A DNA stretch of 64,000 nt. It comes from an uncultured Bacilli bacterium. GTDB taxonomy: Bacteria; Bacillota_I; Bacilli_A; RF39; UBA660. Numbering within the stretch: the first letter of the stretch is position 1; the number at the start of each line of letters is the position of its first letter. The notes below the pieces were generated by a model, which did not search any database, was not told the DNA's origin, and worked only from the letters and a program-made list of their open reading frames with translations. The stretch lies in contig CAKPNA010000001.1 of assembly GCA_934168275.1 (NCBI GenBank), positions 124,001 to 188,000 on the forward strand. Direction: 5' to 3'. A program made the position numbers and the translations under genes. Of the stretch, positions 17,719 through 26,151 are shown in pieces.

Positions 17719-18507
17719 CTAGTCTATATTAATACCCTTCTCTAACTGCCATTTACCTATAAAATAATAAATAATATTATATATAATATACATAACTATA
17801 CCACCAACTAATATATTTTTAATACCCTTAATACTAACTATATTAGTAGTTATAATATTCATAATATCTTTATTAAATAAACCTATAATATATATTAACC
17901 CTATAGTTATTAATTGAGTAAATATATACATACCAAATGCCCATATAATAGATTTAACTATTTTATTATTATTAGAACTATGTCCTATAATAATACCAGT
18001 ATATCCTACTAGAAGAATAAATGTTAACTCTAAGAAGAATATCATACCAATAGTTAATATTAATTTTATAACACTAGTATTATAACTATTAGCAGTCATT
18101 TCTAATACTTTCTTTAATATATCTATATTTTCTTTAGAATAATAACATATAAATAAACAAGTAATAATTACTATTGTTGTTGTTAACATTACTATAATAG
18201 AAGACGATACTTTAGATAAATAAATATCTCTTTTAGATACCGGTAAAGTATTAGTTAAATATCCTTCATCTTTATATATATTTCTAACAAATCTTACCCA
18301 AGAACGCATTAAAGTATTAATAATTGAACTAACTAACATACTAATAGCTATTCCACTACTAATCTTAGATAAAATACTCCATAATAAAGAATCCCCTATA
18401 CTAAGAAACATTCTTGAAAATAAAGAAAATATAAATGCTAAAATATAAAAAACAATAACTAATTTATATATCCATTTTAAATCATATTTTAATAACTTTC
18501 CTAACAT
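17719..18507 (-). CDS. ABC transporter permease of a GntR-controlled operon
   Basis: The 262-residue membrane protein has about six hydrophobic segments, starting MLGKLLKYDLKWIYKLVIVF. The pattern fits ABC-2-type permeases that sit with YtrA-like regulators and an ATPase. The start overlaps the end of the ATPase gene by seven bases. In known operons of this kind the exporter answers cell-wall-acting drugs; the substrate here is not known. Confidence 0.8.
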   Translation of the reverse strand: MLGKLLKYDLKWIYKLVIVFYILAFIFSLFSRMFLSIGDSLLWSILSKISSGIAISMLVSSIINTLMRSWVRFVRNIYKDEGYLTNTLPVSKRDIYLSKVSSSIIVMLTTTIVIITCLFICYYSKENIDILKKVLEMTANSYNTSVIKLILTIGMIFFLELTFILLVGYTGIIIGHSSNNNKIVKSIIWAFGMYIFTQLITIGLIYIIGLFNKDIMNIITTNIVSIKGIKNILVGGIVMYIIYNIIYYFIGKWQLEKGINID

Positions 18508-19196
18508 TTAAAAGACCTCCTAAAAATCTCATCTATACTAGCTTTCTCTTTCTTACGAATAGTATCAGCATCCCCTGTTAAAATAATTTTACCTTTATCT
18601 ATAAATATTACTTCATCTAATATTCTTTCTATATCTGCTATTAAATGTGTAGAAATAATAACACTAGCACCATCTTTAAAATTAGAAAGTATTGTATCTA
18701 AAATATAATCTCTTGTTGCGGGATCTACTCCTCCTAAAGGCTCATCTAAAATATATAAATCTGCTTCTCTAGACATAACTAATATTAATTCTACCTTCTC
18801 CTGCATACCTTTAGACATCTTAGCTAAATGTAAATTCTTATCTAATTCTAAATCATCAAGTAATTTCAAAGCCTTCTCTTCATTAAAATTATCATAGAAC
18901 TCTTTAAAATATTTAATAATATCACTAACTTTCATACTCTTATCAAAATAAGTTCTCTCCGGTAAATAAGATATTATCTTCTTACTTTCTATCGAAGGTT
19001 TCTTCCCATTAATTAATACTTCTCCGCTAGTAGGAGTCAATAAATCATTTATAAGTTTAATAAGCGTTGTCTTACCTTGCCCATTCTTACCTAATAAACC
19101 AACTATCTTTCCACGTTCTATCTTAATATTAACATTATCAAGTATTACTCTATTATCAAAACTCTTACATAAATCTCTACACTCTAATAATTCCAT
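18501..19196 (-). CDS. ABC transporter ATPase
   Basis: The 231-residue ATPase has Walker A GLLGKNGQGKTTLIK, a Q-loop region around YLPERTYFDK, a degenerate signature MSKGMQEK in place of LSGGQ, Walker B LYILDEPLGGVDP and the switch His in ISTHLI. It starts one base after the GntR stop and overlaps the permease gene. It powers the membrane partner, probably as an exporter. Confidence 0.93.
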   Translation of the reverse strand: MELLECRDLCKSFDNRVILDNVNIKIERGKIVGLLGKNGQGKTTLIKLINDLLTPTSGEVLINGKKPSIESKKIISYLPERTYFDKSMKVSDIIKYFKEFYDNFNEEKALKLLDDLELDKNLHLAKMSKGMQEKVELILVMSREADLYILDEPLGGVDPATRDYILDTILSNFKDGASVIISTHLIADIERILDEVIFIDKGKIILTGDADTIRKKEKASIDEIFRRSFKC

Positions 19197-19197
19197 T

Positions 19198-19554
19198 CTA
19201 TCTCTCCTTCTCTAAATATTTAATTATCTCTTCTGAACTTATTCCTATATTATTCATATCTATCATAAAATCATTAACTAATTCTAAAGCTAAATTATCT
19301 TTAACTTTCTTAATTAATTCTGTATCTTCTGTTATATATTTACCATTAGTTCTCTCCGTATATATTAACCCATCTTTTTCTAACTCCATTAAAGCCTTTT
19401 GCATTGTATTAGGATTTACTTTAAAACTATTAGCATACTCTCTAACTGAAGATATTCTCTCCCCACTCTTTAATCTACCCGACACTATTTCTCTTTCAAT
19501 AAGTTTAATTAATTGTATATAAATAGGTCTTTCATTATCAAAATTATATTCCAT
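19198..19554 (-). CDS. GntR-family regulator (YtrA type)
   Basis: The 118-residue protein holds a winged-helix domain (RPIYIQLIKLIEREIVSGRL; VREYANSFKVNPNTMQKALM) and only a short C-terminal helix, as in the YtrA subfamily, which lacks a large effector domain. It is the first gene of the operon with the ATPase and permease. The palindrome at 19566-19585, right after the -10 box, is a good autoregulatory operator. Confidence 0.9.
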   Translation of the reverse strand: MEYNFDNERPIYIQLIKLIEREIVSGRLKSGERISSVREYANSFKVNPNTMQKALMELEKDGLIYTERTNGKYITEDTELIKKVKDNLALELVNDFMIDMNNIGISSEEIIKYLEKER

Positions 19555-19565
19555 TGCATCACCAC

Positions 19566-19585
19566 TGTATTACTTATCTAATACA
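19566..19585 (-). promoter_or_regulatory. Probable GntR operator
   Basis: TGTATTA-N6-TAATACA, a perfect 7-bp inverted repeat, lies between the -10 box and the start codon, where a bound repressor would block transcription. Confidence 0.65.
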
Positions 19586-19614
19586 ATAATACTATTATTT
19601 AAAAATAAAGTCAA
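19586..19614 (-). promoter_or_regulatory. Promoter of the GntR-ABC operon
   Basis: TTGACT (19614-19609), 17 bases, TATTAT (19591-19586). The -35 directly abuts the poly-A stretch of the serS terminator. Confidence 0.7.
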
Positions 19615-19646
19615 CAAAAAAAGACTACTTCATCTTGAAATAGTCT
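19615..19646 (-). terminator. Terminator of serS
   Basis: AGACTATTTC/GAAGTAGTCT stem with one G-U pair and a five-base loop, followed by seven T on the minus strand. Confidence 0.85.
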
Positions 19647-19652
19647 AAATAT

Positions 19653-20942
19653 TTATTTTTTAGGTATTAATTTATCTTTACCACCCATATAAGGTCTTAA
19701 AACTTCTGGAATAACTACACTACCATCTTCTTGTAAATTATTCTCTAAAAAAGCTATTAACATTCTAGGAGGTGCTATAACAGTATTATTTAAAGTATGA
19801 GCAAACTCTTTATCCCCATTTTCTTTTTTATATCTAATACCAAGTCTTCTTGCTTGAGCATCAGTTAAATTAGAACAAGAACATACTTCAAAATATTTCT
19901 TTTGTCTAGGACTCCAAGCTTCAATATCACAAGAACGATATTTTAAATCAGCTAAATCTCCTGAACAACAAACTAACTTACGAACAGGTATATCTAAACT
20001 TCTAAATAATTCTACTGAATAATTCCACATCTTATTATACCATTCTTCACTATCTTCCGGTTTACATATAACAACCATCTCTTGTTTTTCAAATTGGTGA
20101 ATACGATATACTCCTCTTTCTTCTATACCATGAGCACCAACTTCTTTTCTAAAACAAGGTGAATAAGACGTCATTGTAATAGGTAATTCACTCTCTTTTA
20201 ATATTTGATCCTTAAACTTAGCAATCATGGAATGTTCACTAGTACCTATCAAATATAAATCTTCCCCTTCTATTTTATACATCATATTTTCTTTTTCTTC
20301 AAAAGACATAACACCATTAACAGCATCTCCATGAATCATAAAAGGTGGAATACAATAAGTAAATCCTTTATCTATCATAAAATCTCTCGCATAAGCAAGT
20401 ACTGCTGAATGAAGTCTTGCAATATCTCCCATTAAATAGTAAAAACCATTACCACTAACTCTTCCTGCTGCCTCTTTATCTAATCCATTAAAACTAGCCA
20501 TAATATCTGAATGATATGGTATCTCATAATTAGGTACTACCGGCTCTCCAAATCTAGCTTCTTCAACATTCTTACTATCGTCTTCCCCAATAGGAACATC
20601 ATCAGCAATCATATTAGGAATAGTCATCATTTTCTCTTTAAGTAAACTAGATAATTCTTCTTCATCTTTCTCTATATTAACTAATTCATTATTAATATCT
20701 TTAACTCTATCTTTCTTTAGATTAGCTTCTTCTATCTTTTTATCTCGCATAAGTGCACCAATAGTATTACTAATTTCATTTCTCTCTTGTCTTAAATTAT
20801 CACCATTAGTCTTTAACTCACGAATTCTTTGATCTAAACTAATAACTTCATCTACAAGTGGTAATTTCTTATCCTGAAACTTTTTCTTAATGTTTTCTTT
20901 TACTTTATCAGGATTCTCTCTTACAAACTTAATATCTAACAT
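19653..20942 (-). CDS. serS: Seryl-tRNA synthetase
   Basis: The 429-residue class II synthetase charges tRNA-Ser. Residues 1-110 form the tRNA-binding coiled-coil arm (VISLDQRIRELKTNGDNLRQ). The catalytic core has motif 2 around CFRKEVGAHGIEERGVYRIH and motif 3 APPRMLIAFLENN, plus the TSEHSMIA segment. Length is normal. It is monocistronic with its own promoter and terminator; the upstream gap is too short for a T-box. Confidence 0.98.
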   Translation of the reverse strand: MLDIKFVRENPDKVKENIKKKFQDKKLPLVDEVISLDQRIRELKTNGDNLRQERNEISNTIGALMRDKKIEEANLKKDRVKDINNELVNIEKDEEELSSLLKEKMMTIPNMIADDVPIGEDDSKNVEEARFGEPVVPNYEIPYHSDIMASFNGLDKEAAGRVSGNGFYYLMGDIARLHSAVLAYARDFMIDKGFTYCIPPFMIHGDAVNGVMSFEEKENMMYKIEGEDLYLIGTSEHSMIAKFKDQILKESELPITMTSYSPCFRKEVGAHGIEERGVYRIHQFEKQEMVVICKPEDSEEWYNKMWNYSVELFRSLDIPVRKLVCCSGDLADLKYRSCDIEAWSPRQKKYFEVCSCSNLTDAQARRLGIRYKKENGDKEFAHTLNNTVIAPPRMLIAFLENNLQEDGSVVIPEVLRPYMGGKDKLIPKK

Positions 20943-20967
20943 TTCTATCTTCCTTTCATATGAACTA

Positions 20968-20996
20968 ATTATATAATAACATTAATAAAAATGCAA
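20968..20996 (-). promoter_or_regulatory. Promoter of serS
   Basis: TTGCAT (20996-20991), 17 bases, TATAAT (20973-20968). Confidence 0.8.
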
Positions 20997-21007
20997 CAAA
21001 ACAATTC

Positions 21008-21268
21008 TTATTTTAACTTACTTCTTAAATAGTCTTCAAAAGTTTTAATACCATATATAGAATTATAATAATTAGGAAACTCATTTAAATGAGCAAGTGC
21101 TATCTTAGCAGTAATAACTAAATCATCATTACTAACATTAGTCTCAGGATTAACTAACCCATGCTCTAATTCTATATTCATACCATTTAATAAATCTAAT
21201 GGCGTAAACTTATCAAACTTAATACTAAGTATCTTAGATACTCTTTTAACATCATCAATATTAAACAT
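21008..21268 (-). CDS. DUF5661-like small protein
   Basis: The 86-residue protein carries LLNGMNIELEHGLVNPETNV and ITAKIALAHLNEFPNYYNSI, the Glu-Leu-Glu-His-Gly and Ala-Leu-Ala-His-Leu blocks typical of DUF5661. No function is known for that family; the conserved His and Glu could bind metal (inference). It stands alone between serS and rpmF. Confidence 0.75.
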   Translation of the reverse strand: MFNIDDVKRVSKILSIKFDKFTPLDLLNGMNIELEHGLVNPETNVSNDDLVITAKIALAHLNEFPNYYNSIYGIKTFEDYLRSKLK

Positions 21269-21310
21269 ATAATCACCTAAAATAATTTATGAATACTATT
21301 AAATAATGTT

Positions 21311-21338
21311 AAAAAAAAGAAACATTAAGCTGTTTCCT
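21311..21338 (-). terminator. Terminator of yceD-rpmF
   Basis: A GAAACA/TGTTTC stem whose loop holds the rpmF stop codon is followed by eight T on the minus strand. Confidence 0.7.
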
Positions 21339-21507
21339 TTGACATTTTATTAACTCCCTTATAAAAACCACATTTATCACATACTCTATGAGGTCTAATC
21401 ATTTCACCACAGTTTGGGCATTTAACTAAACCATTGGCTCTTAATTTATAATGAGTTCTTCTCATATCTCTTCTTGTCTTACTAACTTTTCTAAATGGAA
21501 CTGCCAT
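21325..21507 (-). CDS. rpmF: 50S ribosomal protein bL32
   Basis: The 60-residue protein [19 protein letters not shown] has the zinc ribbon [17 protein letters not shown], so it is the zinc-binding form. It follows yceD by two bases, the usual pairing in bacteria. Confidence 0.98.
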   Translation of the reverse strand: MAVPFRKVSKTRRDMRRTHYKLRANGLVKCPNCGEMIRPHRVCDKCGFYKGVNKMSKETA

Positions 21508-21509
21508 GT

Positions 21510-21986
21510 TTATCTATCCTCACTTTCTTCAATCATTTGCTTTAATTCTGTAAAAGGATTATTACTAGATTGTTCTTTCAAAAAATCATCTTCTGTAATA
21601 ACTCTCCATCCATCACCTTTTATCGTTACATTTTCATTTTTTGGAGAATGCACCTTTGAAGGAATTTCCACTAATATATTTTGCCACAAAATATCAGTAA
21701 TATCAAGTGAATTTGTGAAATTTTCTAATTTTTCTTCAATTTTAATATTAAAAGAATAAGAAACATCCTCTAAAGTAGTATCATCAGGTAATATCATAAC
21801 ACCTGTTATTACTCCATCTAATTCTAATCTATCATCAACTAACTTAACAATAGTACCATCAAATTTAACAGATTCTAACTTTCTTATATTACAATTATCT
21901 AAATACTCTATTGGTATATTTACATCATCTTTAATTACTAATTCATCTTCCATATTAAGAAGTAATTTACTAACATCAATAATCAT
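21510..21986 (-). CDS. YceD/DUF177 protein
   Basis: The 158-residue protein matches the YceD/DUF177 family by its layout (about 160 residues, [18 protein letters not shown] in the middle) and above all by its place directly before rpmF. Relatives affect 23S rRNA/50S biogenesis. The start has an AGGTG site. Since rpmF follows two bases later, both are made from one promoter at 22004-22032. Confidence 0.85.
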   Translation of the reverse strand: MIIDVSKLLLNMEDELVIKDDVNIPIEYLDNCNIRKLESVKFDGTIVKLVDDRLELDGVITGVMILPDDTTLEDVSYSFNIKIEEKLENFTNSLDITDILWQNILVEIPSKVHSPKNENVTIKGDGWRVITEDDFLKEQSSNNPFTELKQMIEESEDR

Positions 21987-22003
21987 ATTTCACCTGCCAA
22001 TTA

Positions 22004-22032
22004 ATTATACAATAAATACTATAAAATAGCAA
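22004..22032 (-). promoter_or_regulatory. Promoter of yceD-rpmF
   Basis: TTGCTA (22032-22027), 17 bases, TATAAT (22009-22004). It lies just outside the left repeat of the island, so yceD kept its promoter after the insertion. Confidence 0.8.
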
Positions 22033-22041
22033 TAGTAGTAG

Positions 22042-22066
22042 TTTAGAATCTATCAAAAGTTATTTT
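22042..22066. repeat. Left 25-bp direct repeat of the MoxR-VWA island
   Basis: An exact 25-base copy of 25278-25302, which is the last codons and stop of rbgA (TTTGATAGATTCTAAA in coding sense). The copy supplies the last codons and TGA stop of the VWA gene. Confidence 0.9.
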
Positions 22067-23315
22067 CAACGTTTTGCCTTTTTACTAAACTTAATTTTTT
22101 TGCACCTTCTCTAGCCAATATATCATCTTCTTCAACAAATATATATCTTATACTTTTTTCATCAAAATCTTTAAAGAAATAGCGACGATTATAATCATCC
22201 AAAAAGCATGGCTTTTCATGGCCGATAATAACCCACAATATATCTAATCTATTAGTTGGAAATGTTGAAAAGCCATCAGTTATAACTATTTTATTGTCAG
22301 AATCACTAGAAAAACTATCTGCCATAACATGAAAATTTGTTCCACCACGACCAACAATTTGTAAACTATCTATGTCATTATTAGTTCTTATATCATGCCA
22401 TCCATAAAACTTAGTATCACAAAATCCAACTTTAATATTACTATACAATAAAATATTTTTACATTCTCTTAATATAACTCTGATTTTAGCCATATCCATA
22501 GAACCACTACTATCGATAATAATTTCACTATCAGAATCTATTTCTTCATTTTTCGTTTCTTTTTTAATTATTCCATCCATCTGAACTTCATAAAAACAAG
22601 TTGAACTATCATCAGGGACTTTTAAGTTGGATTCTAATATATTCTGCCATCTTAGTAATGGCTTAGCCGTTCCAACAGCAACAGCAGGGAATTCTATTCC
22701 GAGAGCATGTTCTCCACATTTTAATGGCTTTGATTTCTCCGATTCAAACTGTAATTTCATTTTATAACTATCAAATAATTCTTTTCGCATTTTTTCATTA
22801 TTTGACATTAAATCTTGCAAATCTTTAGCATCTGCATCTTTCATCATCTGTCCTGTCATTTCACTAACTTGACTTAAATCAATATGAAAAGTATTTCGAC
22901 CCATCCATTCCTTAATTTGATTAATTTGTGGCAACATTTTCATATATAATTCATCAACTGAATAATTTAGCGCATCCTCTACATATACTAATCCCTTAGG
23001 CATTTTTAAACCATCTCTAATCAACAATTGATTTATAATTGCATCCTCCACATAATTTAATAAATCTTGATCTCTACCAATATTTCTAAACAAATGACTT
23101 AAAACTATATGAAAAATTTCATGTACTATAATAAAAACTTTTTCTTCATCATCAAAATCAGTTAAAAACTCGTCTTTATAATAAATAGATTTCCCATCAG
23201 TAAAAGCTGGAGCGGGAACATTCTTTGATGTATGTTTTATTTCAAGATTAACAATTATATTTCCAAATAAAGGATATCTAAAAAGAACTTCATTAATTAT
23301 ATTATTTATGTTCAT
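22053..23315 (-). CDS. VWA-domain protein with zinc-peptidase-like N-terminus (DUF2201 type)
   Basis: The 420-residue protein has an N-terminal metallopeptidase-like domain with HEIFH at 65-69 (IIVHEIFHIVLSHLFRN) and a C-terminal von Willebrand A domain with MIDAS residues IIIDSSGSMD and VITDGFST. This pairing is known as DUF2201, usually coded beside a MoxR ATPase, as here. I chose Met10 of the longest ORF (position 23315); it overlaps the MoxR gene by 14 bases. The C-terminus VENNF and TGA come from the duplicated rbgA end. The target is unknown; a role in defence or quality control is inference. Confidence 0.85.
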   Translation of the reverse strand: MNINNIINEVLFRYPLFGNIIVNLEIKHTSKNVPAPAFTDGKSIYYKDEFLTDFDDEEKVFIIVHEIFHIVLSHLFRNIGRDQDLLNYVEDAIINQLLIRDGLKMPKGLVYVEDALNYSVDELYMKMLPQINQIKEWMGRNTFHIDLSQVSEMTGQMMKDADAKDLQDLMSNNEKMRKELFDSYKMKLQFESEKSKPLKCGEHALGIEFPAVAVGTAKPLLRWQNILESNLKVPDDSSTCFYEVQMDGIIKKETKNEEIDSDSEIIIDSSGSMDMAKIRVILRECKNILLYSNIKVGFCDTKFYGWHDIRTNNDIDSLQIVGRGGTNFHVMADSFSSDSDNKIVITDGFSTFPTNRLDILWVIIGHEKPCFLDDYNRRYFFKDFDEKSIRYIFVEEDDILAREGAKKLSLVKRQNVENNF

Positions 23316-25137
23316 TTGGCACCAACTTTTTTGCATAAGCAAATTGTTGCTTTTTATATAATTCCATCATTTTTTGTTCATCGCCTTTAGACCATTCATA
23401 ATCAAACATTGCTAAAAATTCATTCCCTAATTGAGATATAAATTCTCTTACTTTATCAAAGTTTTCATCATCTACACTTGATAAGCATAAAGTCGTATAC
23501 CATCTTATTGATGGATCAAATGGAACTGATGAAGGTGCACATCTATCGTTTATTACATCATCAATCGTAGCTAATTGCAATTTAGAAAATTTTATAAAGT
23601 CTTTGGTAATCTCATCACCAACAAAAGCACGAAGAACATTTGGATTATTACACTCATATAAAGCTTTAGATGCTAGTGCCCACTTTCTAGGATCAGCATT
23701 AGGAGTAATTCCATTATATGGTGTCCTTAATACTTTATTACCATTAACTTTAATATAGTCAACAATAGCAGGATGTATTTTTTCATGTTCTACAAGTGGT
23801 ATGTATTCTAATTTTCTTTCTTCTTTTTTCCTTCTTAAAGCCCAATCCAACCATTCATCTGAATCAGTATCAATATAAACATGAGCAAATCTTCCAAATA
23901 ATGGTTCACTTAAACCATTAGCAGATCGTGATTCACTCACCTCATTACCCGCAGCACAAACAACAGCATTTTTGGGTAATTCTAATCTAAAACCACTGTT
24001 TGTAAGAGTTTTGTTAAGTGTTACCTCAAAAGCAACTTTTTGCACATCACTTTTAGCATTCGTTAACTCCTCTAAAAACAATATATGTAATAATTCAGGA
24101 GCCTCTTCACATTTTTTGCATAAACTTTTATACCAATATGGCTCATATAAGAATAACTCTTTTGAATTAAAATCTTTGGCAATAATACCTGTAAATCCAT
24201 CTGAACTAGTACAGCCAAAATCAATTAGTTCTAATTTTTTATCTAAAGCAAGCATTCTTTCAGTTTTACCAGTACCAGTTTTACCATGTAAAAATACTGC
24301 AATATTACTTTTAATACAAATCTCTATAATATCTTCTTCGGTTAATGTAGAAAAATCAAAATTATATCTATTACTACTTGAAACCTCTTTTTCTTCATAA
24401 ACCTGAACTAATGATTTATGTTCTAATTCATCATTAATACTTGTTAAAAAATCAGTATTTAAATATTCATAAATAATTGTATCCTCAAAAAAATCCTTTT
24501 TATGTTGACCAATTTTCTTAGAAAAGATAACAGCAACTGAATATATAACTCCTAATTTTTCATCATAAACAAATGGTATTTTATCAACTTTCATGTATAT
24601 GATAGTATCTTTTGCTGAATAGGTACCATCACTCAATAATTTTTTTGAGCCTTGATACGGAATTTTAATAAATCTTATTCCTAATACTTCATACTCCTCG
24701 TATAGTCTACCATCTACATTATGTTGTCTACCTGTTTTATACAATAATTTACTTTTACTTTCAAACATTTTATCAATGGTTTTTCCAACTCCACCATTAA
24801 TAGAATATAAAGGATATTCAAAATCGATATCATCAATTTTAGATGCATCAAAACCATCAATATCATTAACATCAATAACAATTCTAACTCCTTTTTTATC
24901 ATCATTAATACTTGCAATATTTAATATTCCACTGCCACTTACATATTTTCTAGTTCTTACATTTGGTTGATTTTGTGAAGGCATCCCATCTACCCAATAA
25001 TCACCAAAACCAACTGTTTCGTCATACTTGCCGTCAGTAATTCGTGCTAAATCTGAATAATAACACCTTAAATCATTGCTTTCTGATAATTTTCTAATTT
25101 GTTCCTCTGTAAAAATGCCAATTTTTCTAACCTTCAT
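23302..25137 (-). CDS. MoxR-family AAA+ ATPase with an extra N-terminal domain
   Basis: In the 611-residue protein an AAA+ module begins near 265: Walker A GKTGTGKT at 285-292, a Walker-B-like LFLEELTNAKSD (Glu-Glu rather than Asp-Glu) and sensor 1 VVCAAGNEVSES. About 260 unusual residues come first; the part from DYWVDGMPSQ to GVRIVIDV recalls the last strands of FGE/CLec-like or DUF6273 domains, a weak resemblance. Met20 of the longest ORF (25137) follows GGAGG. MoxR ATPases remodel a client together with a VWA partner, which is the next gene. Confidence 0.85.
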   Translation of the reverse strand: MKVRKIGIFTEEQIRKLSESNDLRCYYSDLARITDGKYDETVGFGDYWVDGMPSQNQPNVRTRKYVSGSGILNIASINDDKKGVRIVIDVNDIDGFDASKIDDIDFEYPLYSINGGVGKTIDKMFESKSKLLYKTGRQHNVDGRLYEEYEVLGIRFIKIPYQGSKKLLSDGTYSAKDTIIYMKVDKIPFVYDEKLGVIYSVAVIFSKKIGQHKKDFFEDTIIYEYLNTDFLTSINDELEHKSLVQVYEEKEVSSSNRYNFDFSTLTEEDIIEICIKSNIAVFLHGKTGTGKTERMLALDKKLELIDFGCTSSDGFTGIIAKDFNSKELFLYEPYWYKSLCKKCEEAPELLHILFLEELTNAKSDVQKVAFEVTLNKTLTNSGFRLELPKNAVVCAAGNEVSESRSANGLSEPLFGRFAHVYIDTDSDEWLDWALRRKKEERKLEYIPLVEHEKIHPAIVDYIKVNGNKVLRTPYNGITPNADPRKWALASKALYECNNPNVLRAFVGDEITKDFIKFSKLQLATIDDVINDRCAPSSVPFDPSIRWYTTLCLSSVDDENFDKVREFISQLGNEFLAMFDYEWSKGDEQKMMELYKKQQFAYAKKLVPNEHK

Positions 25138-25165
25138 AAATCTTCTTCCTCCATAACGTCTAAAT

Positions 25166-25194
25166 ATGATAACATAAATTTTTAATATTTGCAA
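25166..25194 (-). promoter_or_regulatory. Promoter of the MoxR-VWA pair
   Basis: TTGCAA (25194-25189), 17 bases, TATCAT (25171-25166), inside the island. Confidence 0.65.
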
Positions 25195-25221
25195 TTATCA
25201 TCTATAGACATTTTATCAAAT

Positions 25222-25266
25222 AAAAAACTAATTCTTGCCTCTTCACACTATATAGCAAAAATTAGT
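25222..25266 (-). terminator. Terminator between rbgA and the MoxR gene
   Basis: A 12-bp stem (ACTAATTTTTGC/GCAAGAATTAGT, one G-U) with a 16-base loop, then TTTTTT. It lies inside the island, so the element brought its own insulation. Confidence 0.75.
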
Positions 25267-25277
25267 CTAATAATTAA

Positions 25278-25302
25278 TTTAGAATCTATCAAAAGTTATT
25301 TT
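25278..25302. repeat. Right 25-bp direct repeat (3' end of rbgA)
   Basis: Contains the last codons of rbgA (ITFDRF and TAA) and is identical to 22042-22066. Confidence 0.9.
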
Positions 25303-26130
25303 ACCCAAATACCCATCTCTTAAATCTCTAAGTACTTTAATATAAACCCTATCATAATCAACTTCACCATTTTTAACTGCTCCTATCTTCTTACCAATAC
25401 CATCTAATATATTAACAATATCTTCATCATCATTAACTCCATATCTACTAATAATATTATCAGGATATAACTTAAACATAGTCTTAATTATGTATATAGA
25501 AATATCTTCTACATCTAATATTTCTTCTTTAATAGCTGTCATAGAAGCTAAATTATAAGCAATAGTTGAATCATTAAACTTTGGCCATAATATTCCTGGA
25601 GTATCTAATAATTCTAACTTATCATTAATTCTTATCCATTCTAAATTCTTTGTAATACCCGGTTTATTTCCAACATTTACTGCCTTCTTACCAACTAATC
25701 TATTAATTAAAGTAGATTTTCCAACATTAGGAATACCTAATACTAAACTTCTAACCCTTCTAGGTTTTAAACCTTTATTAATTCTCTTACTATTAATAGA
25801 TTCCATAAGTTCATTAGCAATACTAAATATTTCATTAACATTATCATGTAGTAAGTCTAATAAAACTACTTTATAACCTTTATTCTCATAATACTTCTTC
25901 CACTCTAAAGTAATATTCTTATCACATAAATCACTTTTTGTCATAATAAGTATTCTAGGTTTATTCTTAATAATATCTTCTATATCGTTATTCTTAGAAG
26001 ACTTTGGTATTCTAGCATCTATTACCTCAAATACAATGTCTATTAAATCTATTTTTTCTTTTATTTCTCTTTTGGCTTTGGCCATGTGACCAGGGAACCA
26101 GTTGATGTTTGTTTTATTTTCGTTATTCAT
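25279..26130 (-). CDS. rbgA: Ribosome biogenesis GTPase RbgA/YlqF
   Basis: The 283-residue GTPase needed for late 50S assembly (L16 incorporation) starts with INWFPGHMAKAKREI and has the circularly permuted motif order: G4 MTKSD, then G1 GIPNVGKSTLI, G3 DTPGI, and the C-terminal ANTAR-like helical part. The start at 26130 has AAGGTGG in front. It has accessory genes on both sides: the MoxR-VWA island at its 3' end and rhuM only 21 bases upstream, so it may now depend on promoters within the accessory zone. Confidence 0.97.
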   Translation of the reverse strand: MNNENKTNINWFPGHMAKAKREIKEKIDLIDIVFEVIDARIPKSSKNNDIEDIIKNKPRILIMTKSDLCDKNITLEWKKYYENKGYKVVLLDLLHDNVNEIFSIANELMESINSKRINKGLKPRRVRSLVLGIPNVGKSTLINRLVGKKAVNVGNKPGITKNLEWIRINDKLELLDTPGILWPKFNDSTIAYNLASMTAIKEEILDVEDISIYIIKTMFKLYPDNIISRYGVNDDEDIVNILDGIGKKIGAVKNGEVDYDRVYIKVLRDLRDGYLGKITFDRF

Positions 26131-26151
26131 TATTTCCACCTTCCTCTTTTA

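Larger units (their letters stand above)
22042..25302 (-). mobile_element. Two-gene MoxR/VWA-peptidase island inserted at the 3' end of rbgA
   Basis: The 3.2-kb segment lies between exact 25-bp direct repeats, one being the genuine 3' end of rbgA. It holds its own promoter and two overlapping genes. Without it, rbgA would be followed directly by the yceD promoter. This is the footprint of site-specific integration into a gene end. No integrase or transposase is inside, so a recombinase in trans or loss of the integrase must be assumed. Confidence 0.6.

Noticed and set aside
20943..21007. T-box riboswitch before serS
   Set aside because: Only 65 bases lie between the genes and they hold a plain promoter and ribosome site.
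22053..22055. TGA read as Trp (Mycoplasma code)
   Set aside because: TGA ends the GT4 gene at 7247 and the VWA gene here, and Trp is coded by TGG throughout; in the DUF1848 remnant TGA stands where Arg is expected.
22042..25302. MoxR-VWA segment as an insertion sequence or transposon
   Set aside because: No transposase, no terminal inverted repeats and no short target duplication; the 25-bp repeat is a gene end, which fits site-specific integration better.
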